Positions 4,555 to 9,334 of a stretch of DNA of 9,334 nt are shown one piece after another. Source of the DNA: Candidatus Methanofastidiosia archaeon (lineage in GTDB: Archaea; Methanobacteriota_B; Thermococci; Methanofastidiosales; Methanofastidiosaceae). Position numbers and translations under genes: made by a program. Location of the stretch: positions 1 through 9,334 of the forward strand of contig PWMA01000017.1 in assembly GCA_003558335.1 (NCBI GenBank). The letters run 5' to 3'. Under the pieces are notes generated by a model, which was not told where the DNA came from, ran no database searches, and was given only the letters and a program-made list of their open reading frames with translations. Every line of letters begins with the position of its first letter. The first letter of the stretch is position 1.

Positions 4555-5403
4555 TTAACTTTTCTTCACATCATAAATTTGTCCGAGTCTTTTTGTTATT
4601 CTATCAAGTATTATCGCCAAGAATACAACTGAAAGTCCAGCTTCGATTGCGATAACTAGATTGTATCTCTGTAGTCCTGCTATGATAATTTCTCCAAGTC
4701 CACCAGCTCCAATAAAACCTGCTATTACAACCATAGAAAATGCGAGCATTATTGTCTGATTTATTCCCATCATTATTGAAGGTAGTGCTAGTGGTACTTC
4801 TATTTTAAGAAGTAGTTGTTTTGAAGTTGCTCCAAAGGATTTTCCTACCTCTATCATCTCTTTGGATACTTGTTCAAGCCCTAAAGAGGTCAATCTTATA
4901 GAAGGTGGCATCGCAAATATAACTGTAGCAACCACCCCTGGAACAATGCCTATTCTAAAAAATAGTACCGCAGGTATAAGATAAGACAGTGAGGGCAAAG
5001 TTTGCATAACATCAAGAATTGGTTCTATTATAGATGCAAAAGTTTTGGATCTTGCTTTTAGTATGCCTAAAGGGATACCTATAATAGTTGCGATTAATGT
5101 GGCCACCAAAACTAAGGAAACAGTTTCCACTGTCGGCCTCCATAAGCCCATGCTAATAATAAGTAATAAGCTTACTACTGAAAAAATTGCTACCTTTATT
5201 TTGGCTGTTTTCCAGGCGATTAATGCAACAATTGCAATTATTACAAATTCAGGTAGAGTTGTAAGGATCGAATTAACAGTTTCAACTGCTGTAGCTATTA
5301 TTGATCTTATTGCAGCAAATACAATTGCTAAGTTTGTTCTAAGGAAGTTGATTATGTCAACTAAAAATCTTCCAACAGGTATTTTGGGAATAATATCAAT
5401 CAT
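4555..5403 (-). CDS. opuAB: Glycine betaine/proline-type ABC transporter permease
   Basis: Integral membrane channel subunit (MetI-like fold, OpuAB/ProW family) of the compatible-solute importer. The 282 residues contain about seven hydrophobic segments: an amphipathic N-terminal region, two helices between about 51 and 86, then the conserved core from about residue 93. Core marks are VMQTLPSLSYLIPAVLFF (132-149), AMPPSIRLTSLGL (164-176), the EAA cytoplasmic loop that contacts the ATPase, EVGKSFGATSKQLLLKIEVP (185-204), and FIGAGGLGEII (230-240). The ATG overlaps the end of the ATPase gene by 8 bp (ATGATTGA), so translation is coupled. In many relatives the binding-protein gene follows directly; here the inverted HTH gene intervenes. 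Confidence 0.94.
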   Translation of the reverse strand: MIDIIPKIPVGRFLVDIINFLRTNLAIVFAAIRSIIATAVETVNSILTTLPEFVIIAIVALIAWKTAKIKVAIFSVVSLLLIISMGLWRPTVETVSLVLVATLIATIIGIPLGILKARSKTFASIIEPILDVMQTLPSLSYLIPAVLFFRIGIVPGVVATVIFAMPPSIRLTSLGLEQVSKEMIEVGKSFGATSKQLLLKIEVPLALPSIMMGINQTIMLAFSMVVIAGFIGAGGLGEIIIAGLQRYNLVIAIEAGLSVVFLAIILDRITKRLGQIYDVKKS

Positions 5404-6592
5404 TTAACCCATCGCCTTTTAATACTTTAATAACGGCCTTCTCACTTGCATATCCCAAGAGCACTCTATCTTCATCAACTACAGGTAACACTGTTTTAGA
5501 AGTGATTAATAAAGGCAGAGCGTCTGACAAAGTAGCAATATTTTCTATAGATTTACACTGCTTAATAGAAGACTCTATTGTTTTATTTCCTTCAGCGTTT
5601 GCTTTTGCTAGATCATCCAGTGAAATTCTTCCTAAAAGTTTGTGATCTTGATCTACAACAAAAGAATAAGTGGATCTAGTCTTTTTTAATTTATTTATCG
5701 CATCTGAGGGGTTCATCTCAGGATTCAGAACAACCTTATTATCTCGAGTTATATAGTCAATTTTTATTACATTATGCCTATCTATGTTTTGAACAAAGGT
5801 TTTAACAAAATCATTGGCAGGATTTATTAAAATGTCTTCAACTGTTCCAACCTGCACTACAACACCTTCTTCGTCTAAAATTGCAATTCTCTTGCCCAAC
5901 TTTACTGCTTCGTCTAAATCATGCGTTATAAAAATTATAGTTTTCTTCATTTTTCTTTGAATTCTCAATAGTTCCTCTTGCATATTGACCCTTATTAGAG
6001 GATCTAAAGCGCTAAACGGCTCATCCATTAGTAGGATATCAGGCTCTACTGCCAATGCCCTGGCAAGTCCAACTCTTTGAAGCATTCCACCGCTAAGCTC
6101 ATTTGGCATACTATTTTCCCAGCCTGCAAGGCCAACTGCTTTTATAGTTTTTTCACCTATTTCTTTCATTTTTTCTTTAGAAGCCCCTTGAATTTCTAAA
6201 CCAAAAATTACATTTTGTAGAATAGTTCTATGTGGTAAAAGTCCAAATCTTTGAAAAACCATTCCAAATTTTTTTCTTCTCAATTCAATGAGCTCTTCCT
6301 TTTTGGCTTCCAAAATATTATTTTTATCTTTTCCAAGCATTATTTCGCCTTTTGTGGGAGTAATTAAACGATTAATACACCTTACTAAAGTTGATTTGCC
6401 ACTCCCTGAAAGGCCCATTACTACAAATATTTCGCCTTTTTTAATTTCGAGATTTATATCTCTCAAAGCAACAACTTGTCCAGTTTGCTCTTTAATTTCT
6501 TTTCTTTTTAGATCTTTTTCAATTAGGGGAAAAGCCAAATCGGGGTTGTCCCCAAAAATCATGAAAAGATTGCTTATTTTAAGTTCTATCAT
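5396..6592 (-). CDS. opuAA: Glycine betaine/proline-type ABC transporter ATPase with CBS domains
   Basis: ATP-hydrolysing subunit (OpuAA/ProV family), 398 residues, usual length. The N-terminal ABC domain has Walker A GLSGSGKST (60-68), a Q-loop in MVFQRFGLLPHRT (111-123, Q114), the signature LSGGM (166-170), Walker B ILLMDEP with D190/E191, a D-loop SALD, and the H-loop His224 in FITHD. Residues about 275-392 hold two CBS motifs (VVDQDHKLLGRIS at 312-324; VLPVVDEDRVLLGYAS at 368-383), which in OpuA-type transporters sense ionic strength or cyclic dinucleotides and gate transport. The ATG at 6592 has SD TTGGAGAT (6603-6596) and its own TATA box. It is first in a two-gene operon with the permease. 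Confidence 0.95.
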   Translation of the reverse strand: MIELKISNLFMIFGDNPDLAFPLIEKDLKRKEIKEQTGQVVALRDINLEIKKGEIFVVMGLSGSGKSTLVRCINRLITPTKGEIMLGKDKNNILEAKKEELIELRRKKFGMVFQRFGLLPHRTILQNVIFGLEIQGASKEKMKEIGEKTIKAVGLAGWENSMPNELSGGMLQRVGLARALAVEPDILLMDEPFSALDPLIRVNMQEELLRIQRKMKKTIIFITHDLDEAVKLGKRIAILDEEGVVVQVGTVEDILINPANDFVKTFVQNIDRHNVIKIDYITRDNKVVLNPEMNPSDAINKLKKTRSTYSFVVDQDHKLLGRISLDDLAKANAEGNKTIESSIKQCKSIENIATLSDALPLLITSKTVLPVVDEDRVLLGYASEKAVIKVLKGDGLND

Positions 6593-6636
6593 ATTATCTC
6601 CAAATAATTAATAGTTTACATTGTTTTTCATATAGT

Positions 6637-6651
6637 CTTTTATATAGGTTT
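6637..6651 (-). promoter_or_regulatory. opuAA-opuAB promoter (AAACC + TATATAAA)
   Basis: On the minus strand this reads AAACCTATATAAAAG, a strong TATA box that predicts transcription from about 6617 and a 25-nt leader with SD. The AAACCT preceding or overlapping the box is also present in both promoters of the opuAC/HTH region and is absent from the other promoters I located here. Confidence 0.6.
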
Positions 6652-6758
6652 CTATTGTCAATTTATAATAAAAATTGAGATTCATTAACATTTTAAAGCG
6701 TATTTGCCTTAAATTGATGTAGATTTATTAGTATTTACTTATATTAAATTCACAAAAG

Positions 6759-6768
6759 ACTTTTATAG
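6759..6768 (+). promoter_or_regulatory. Candidate promoter of the oxygen-defence cluster
   Basis: ACTTTTATAG with upstream A-rich CACAAAAG suits a BRE/TATA pair. It would start transcription near 6790 and leave a leader of about 38 nt before the ATG at 6828. The rest of the 235-bp divergent region between opuAA and this gene is AT-rich with nothing else I can assign. Confidence 0.45.
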
Positions 6769-6827
6769 AACCGAATATAACTAAAAGAAAGTTGAAATAA
6801 ATATAAATAAACTCTTTAAATGATAAG

Positions 6828-7334
6828 ATGGCAAATTTTAGTAATCTTGGTATATATTCAGAAGAAGATCTTATACTAACATCACTTAAAAGTGAAATTG
6901 ATAGTAAATCAATTTATCTTAAGATTAGAGACTCTGTAAAAAATTCAATCTTAAAAGATAAAATGGATTTTTTAGCAAAAGAAGAAGATAAACATAAAGA
7001 ATTTTTTGAAAATTTATACATAAAAAAATTTCCAAACAAAGCCAGGAATATACCAAATAAGGCCCCTGTGCCTTTACCAGAAATAAAAATTAACGATGAA
7101 AAAATTCTCATTAGTGAAGTACTTGCGCAAGCTATGGATGCAGAAATGGCTGCCTATAACTTCTATCTAGAGATGTCCAAAGTATTTAAAGAGGAAAAAG
7201 AAATTTATAATATGATAATATATATTGCTGAGATGGAAATTGGCCATTATAAGCTTTTAGAAATAGAAAAAGAAAATTCGCTAAGGTTTGAAAGCTATGA
7301 TGATTCATGGCCAATGATGCATATTGGCCCATAA
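6828..7334 (+). CDS. Rubrerythrin-like ferritin-fold diiron protein
   Basis: 168 residues forming a four-helix ferritin-like bundle with a predicted diiron site. Likely ligands are Glu23 in helix 1, Glu53-x-x-His56 in helix 2, Glu106 (DAEMAAYNFYLEM) in helix 3 and Glu137-x-x-His140 in helix 4. The pattern resembles rubrerythrins, which reduce hydrogen peroxide, but the C-terminal rubredoxin domain is absent: the protein ends in a short SWPMMHIGP tail. A separate rubredoxin is encoded 40 bp downstream and may supply the electrons. The ATG at 6828 has only a weak SD (GATAAG). It is the first gene of an oxygen/peroxide-defence cluster continuing to the window end. A role in iron or sulfur-related redox rather than peroxide removal cannot be excluded. 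Confidence 0.85.
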   Translation: MANFSNLGIYSEEDLILTSLKSEIDSKSIYLKIRDSVKNSILKDKMDFLAKEEDKHKEFFENLYIKKFPNKARNIPNKAPVPLPEIKINDEKILISEVLAQAMDAEMAAYNFYLEMSKVFKEEKEIYNMIIYIAEMEIGHYKLLEIEKENSLRFESYDDSWPMMHIGP

Positions 7335-7374
7335 TATTTATTATTCATTGGTCAAAAAATTAAGGAGGGATAAA

Positions 7375-7539
7375 ATGGATAAATATGTTTGCTCAGTTTG
7401 TGGATATGTCTATGATCCTCAAGAAGGAGACTCTGAGGGGGATATACCACCAGGTACCCCTTTTGAAAAACTCCCGGATGATTGGACATGTCCCGTATGT
7501 GGTGCAGGAAAGGATGAGTTTGAAAAGCAGGAGGACTAA
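7375..7539 (+). CDS. Rubredoxin
   Basis: A 54-residue electron carrier with one iron held by four cysteines: CSVCG near the N-terminus (Cys6, Cys9) and CPVCG (Cys39, Cys42). The conserved core GYVYDPQEGD, GTPFEKLPDDWTCP is typical of rubredoxins of 50-55 residues. The ATG at 7375 is chosen because AAGGAGGG lies at 7363-7369 and it yields the standard N-terminus. An in-frame TTG at 7324 would add 17 non-homologous residues and overlap the previous gene. The fprA gene starts 5 bp after its stop, so the two are co-expressed. It is the likely electron donor for the upstream diiron protein, the flavodiiron protein, or the rubrerythrin downstream. Confidence 0.97.
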   Translation: MDKYVCSVCGYVYDPQEGDSEGDIPPGTPFEKLPDDWTCPVCGAGKDEFEKQED

Positions 7540-7544
7540 ATAAG

Positions 7545-8726
7545 ATGGAACCGAGAACTATTAAAGATGGAGTATATTATGTTGGATTTATCGATTGGGA
7601 CAGAAGATTGTTTGATTCGCTGATCCCTACACCACATGGTACGAGCTATAACTCATATCTGATAAAGGGAAGCGAAAAAACAGCTTTGATTGATGCATCA
7701 GATTTTGGTAAGGAAGAATATCTACTGAATGTCTTAGAAAAGGTTGAAATAGAAAGTATAGATTATATCATATCAAATCATGCTGAACAAGATCATTCTG
7801 GAGCCATACCAAAAATATTAGAAAAATATCCAAATGCGAAAATAGTCACAAATTCTAAGTGTAAAGAACTAATAGAATCATTTCTTTTGATTCCTGAAGA
7901 AAAGTTCATAGTTGTAAAAGACGATGAAGAGATATCATTAGGAGATAAAACTATTCAGTTTATGATTGCTCCATGGGTACATTGGCCAGATACAATGTTT
8001 TCTTATCTAAAAGAAGATAAAATTCTATTTCCTTGCGACTTCTTAGGATCACACCATGCAACAAGTGAACTATTTCTTACAGATGAAAAAGAGATTTATC
8101 TTTCAGCGAAAAGGTATTATGCAGAAATAATGATGCTTTTTAGAACAATGATAAAGAAACATCTTGAAAGAATTGATAAATTGGACATAGATATAATAGC
8201 TCCAAGCCATGGCCCCTTATACAAGGATCCATCATTTATCATTGAAGCGTATAAAGACTGGTCAGGAGATTCTGTTAAGAATCAAGTTATAATCCCCTAT
8301 GTTTCAATGCACGGAAGTACAAAGGCTATGGCAGAATACCTTTCAGAAAGTTTAATTGATAAAGGGATAGAGGTAAAACTATTTAATCTAGAAGTTGCAG
8401 ATGCTGGAGAACTTTTAATGTCTCTTGTAGATGCAGCAACTATTGTCGTTGGAGGTTCTACTTTGCTAGTTGGCCCACATCCACTTGCATACTATGCAAC
8501 ATATCTTGTCAATGCAGTTAGGCCAAAAACAAAGTTCGTTTCAATAATAGGCTCTTACGGATGGGGCGGAAAAGCTGTTGAAACTCTAAAAGGACTGATT
8601 TCCAATATTAAGGTAGAATTAATTGAACCAGTATATATTAAAGGGTATCCTAAAGAAAATGATTTTAAGTCCCTTGATGAACTTGCTGAAAAAATATATA
8701 AAAAGCATAAAGAAATCGGAATTTAA
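7545..8726 (+). CDS. fprA: Type A flavoprotein FprA (flavodiiron protein, O2 reductase)
   Basis: A 393-residue cytoplasmic flavodiiron protein. Family members reduce O2 to water (or NO to N2O); in methanogens FprA is an F420H2 oxidase. The N-terminal metallo-beta-lactamase-like domain (about 1-245) carries the diiron ligands: the HAEQDH motif (His79, Glu81, Asp83, His84), His146 (WVHWPDTM), Asp165 (FPCDFLGSHHA) and His222 (APSHGP). The C-terminal flavodoxin domain (about 248-390) binds FMN through SMHGSTKAMAEYL (254-266), and GSYGWGGKAVE follows. There is no extra rubredoxin or reductase domain, so it is the simple class A form. The ATG at 7545 has AGGAGG at 7529-7534 inside the rubredoxin gene. 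Its stop overlaps the ferritin SD. Whether rubredoxin or F420H2 feeds it is not readable here. Confidence 0.96.
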   Translation: MEPRTIKDGVYYVGFIDWDRRLFDSLIPTPHGTSYNSYLIKGSEKTALIDASDFGKEEYLLNVLEKVEIESIDYIISNHAEQDHSGAIPKILEKYPNAKIVTNSKCKELIESFLLIPEEKFIVVKDDEEISLGDKTIQFMIAPWVHWPDTMFSYLKEDKILFPCDFLGSHHATSELFLTDEKEIYLSAKRYYAEIMMLFRTMIKKHLERIDKLDIDIIAPSHGPLYKDPSFIIEAYKDWSGDSVKNQVIIPYVSMHGSTKAMAEYLSESLIDKGIEVKLFNLEVADAGELLMSLVDAATIVVGGSTLLVGPHPLAYYATYLVNAVRPKTKFVSIIGSYGWGGKAVETLKGLISNIKVELIEPVYIKGYPKENDFKSLDELAEKIYKKHKEIGI

Positions 8727-8735
8727 GGTGATTAA

Positions 8736-9221
8736 ATGATTAATCCAAAAATTGAAAAGGAACTAAACAATCAAATAAATGCTGAGCTTTATTCAGCATA
8801 TCTTTATCTTTCAATGTCTGCATACTTTGAATCTATAAATCTCAAAGGATTTGCTAATTGGATGAGAAAACAGGCTGAAGAAGAAACTTCACATGCGATG
8901 AAATTCTATCGTTATATAATTGACAGAGGTGGAAGAGTAGTACTGGATAAGATAGATTCGCCTCAAAAAGATTGGCCTTCTCCTTTAGATGTTTTTGAAG
9001 AAACATATAACCATGAGCAAAAAGTTACTTCTTTGATAAATGGTCTTGTAGATATAGCTATATCAGAAAAAGATCACGCTACAAACAATATGCTCCAGTG
9101 GTTTGTTACAGAGCAAGTTGAAGAAGAAGCAAGTGCAGGTGAAATCTTTGAAAAATTGAAGGTTATTGGAAACGATTCTAATGGCCTATTAATGATGGAC
9201 ATGGAGCTAGAAAAAAGATAA
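8736..9221 (+). CDS. ftn: Ferritin (FtnA-like iron-storage protein)
   Basis: 161 residues of non-haem ferritin, which would assemble as a 24-subunit cage, oxidise Fe2+ at a ferroxidase centre and store it as mineral. Ligand positions agree with the bacterial FtnA pattern as I remember it: Glu17, Glu50 with His53 (EEETSH), Glu94 (YNHEQK), and Gln127/Glu130 with Glu126 (FVTEQVEEEASA). The N-terminus INPKIEKELNNQINAELYSAYLYLSMSAYFE is classic ferritin. The Met of bacterioferritin haem binding is not evident. The ATG at 8736 has a strong SD, AAGGTGAT, overlapping the fprA stop, with a 9-bp gap, so it belongs to the same operon. By removing free Fe2+ it limits Fenton chemistry while the neighbouring enzymes remove O2 and peroxide. 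Confidence 0.96.
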   Translation: MINPKIEKELNNQINAELYSAYLYLSMSAYFESINLKGFANWMRKQAEEETSHAMKFYRYIIDRGGRVVLDKIDSPQKDWPSPLDVFEETYNHEQKVTSLINGLVDIAISEKDHATNNMLQWFVTEQVEEEASAGEIFEKLKVIGNDSNGLLMMDMELEKR

Positions 9222-9269
9222 TTTGCAGAAAAGACTACTATAATCATAAACTGTTATCAAAGTGATATT

Positions 9270-9334
9270 ATGGGAGAAAAAACAGAGAAAAATTTAATGG
9301 AAGCTTTTGCTGGAGAATCTTAAGCAAATAGAAA
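9270..9334 (+). pseudogene. 5' end of rubrerythrin with in-frame TAA at a conserved Gln codon
   Basis: Starting at ATG 9270 (GTGAT three bases upstream) the frame reads MGEKTEKNLMEAFAGES, then TAA at 9321-9323, then ANR and the window end. Rubrerythrins begin with this signature, and the family sequence as I know it continues AFAGESQANRKY. TAA thus replaces CAA for Gln, right after the first diiron Glu (AFAGES, Glu16). The rest of the gene lies outside the window. Possibilities are a nonsense mutation in this genome, a consensus or sequencing error (one C-to-T change), or a short peptide followed by an internal restart. It follows ferritin by 48 bp and completes the oxygen-defence cluster. 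The rubrerythrin identity is strong despite the short length; its pseudogene status is unproven. Confidence 0.75.

Noticed and set aside
4098..4561. Recent insertion of an IS630 element, with TTAACTT at 4106-4112 and 4555-4561 as a target duplication
   Set aside because: IS630-type elements duplicate only TA, no terminal inverted repeats or DDE domain are present, one copy lies over the permease stop codon, and 7-bp matches are easy to find in AT-rich DNA.
5045..5407. Plus-strand open frame inside the permease gene
   Set aside because: It is a shadow of the hydrophobic permease frame, with no SD and no family resemblance; the permease on the other strand is unambiguous.
6288..6611. Plus-strand open frame opposite the N-terminus of the ABC ATPase
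   Set aside because: It is antisense to the Walker A and Q-loop region of a clearly real gene and has no domain of its own.
6914..7111. Minus-strand open frame inside the ferritin-like gene
   Set aside because: It is a shadow of the diiron protein's coding strand with no SD or recognisable motif.
7324..7539. Rubredoxin starting at the in-frame TTG at 7324
   Set aside because: The extra 17 residues match nothing in rubredoxins and overlap the previous gene; the ATG at 7375 has a strong SD at 7363-7369.

Overview
The window looks like a chromosomal stretch of an AT-rich euryarchaeon, probably a methanogen or a close anaerobic relative; a Methanofastidiosa-like lineage is possible but unproven. 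Several gene families are archaeal or euryarchaeal: RadB, Ogg2-type 8-oxoguanine glycosylase, UPF0212/DUF555 and DUF357. FprA-type flavodiiron protein fits a strict anaerobe. Promoters are TATA boxes about 25 bp from the inferred starts. Translation starts use GGTGAT-type Shine-Dalgarno (SD) sites that match an archaeal 16S 3' end. No gap between genes exceeds 300 bases.

Layout. (1) 1-165 is AT-rich, non-coding and holds two palindromes. It leads into a 207-residue protein (166-789) made of tandem [F/Y][D/N]xxG five-residue units and ending in a very basic tail. (2) 909-1575 is a tight two-gene unit, DUF357 then UPF0212. Its end overlaps the end of convergent radB (1556-2215, minus). The intact radB frame has no ATG, GTG or TTG in front of its Walker A motif and appears to start at ATA. 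(3) A tRNA-Val(GAC) gene with encoded CCA (2345-2421) is followed 19 bp later by ogg (2441-3103). (4) 3133-6592 is a glycine betaine/proline-type ABC uptake locus. The ATPase with CBS domains and the permease form one minus-strand operon, and the lipoprotein binding protein is a separate minus-strand unit. Between them lies an inverted gene for a small two-part helix-turn-helix protein resembling the N-terminal DNA-binding part of IS630-type transposases. It shares a symmetric divergent promoter with the binding-protein gene. (5) 6828-9334 is an oxygen/peroxide and iron defence cluster: ferritin-like diiron protein, rubredoxin, FprA, ferritin, and the start of a rubrerythrin.

How the genes work together. 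In cluster 5, rubredoxin can pass electrons to diiron enzymes, FprA reduces O2 to water, rubrerythrin-type proteins remove peroxide, and ferritin stores Fe2+ that would otherwise feed Fenton chemistry. Cluster 4 imports compatible solutes, plausibly under control of the embedded HTH protein.

Main points for a second look: the ATA start of radB; an in-frame TAA in the rubrerythrin where the family usually has Gln; the IS630-like HTH apparently acting as a local regulator with a shared AAACCT promoter element; and the hierarchically organised pentapeptide-repeat protein, whose function I do not know.
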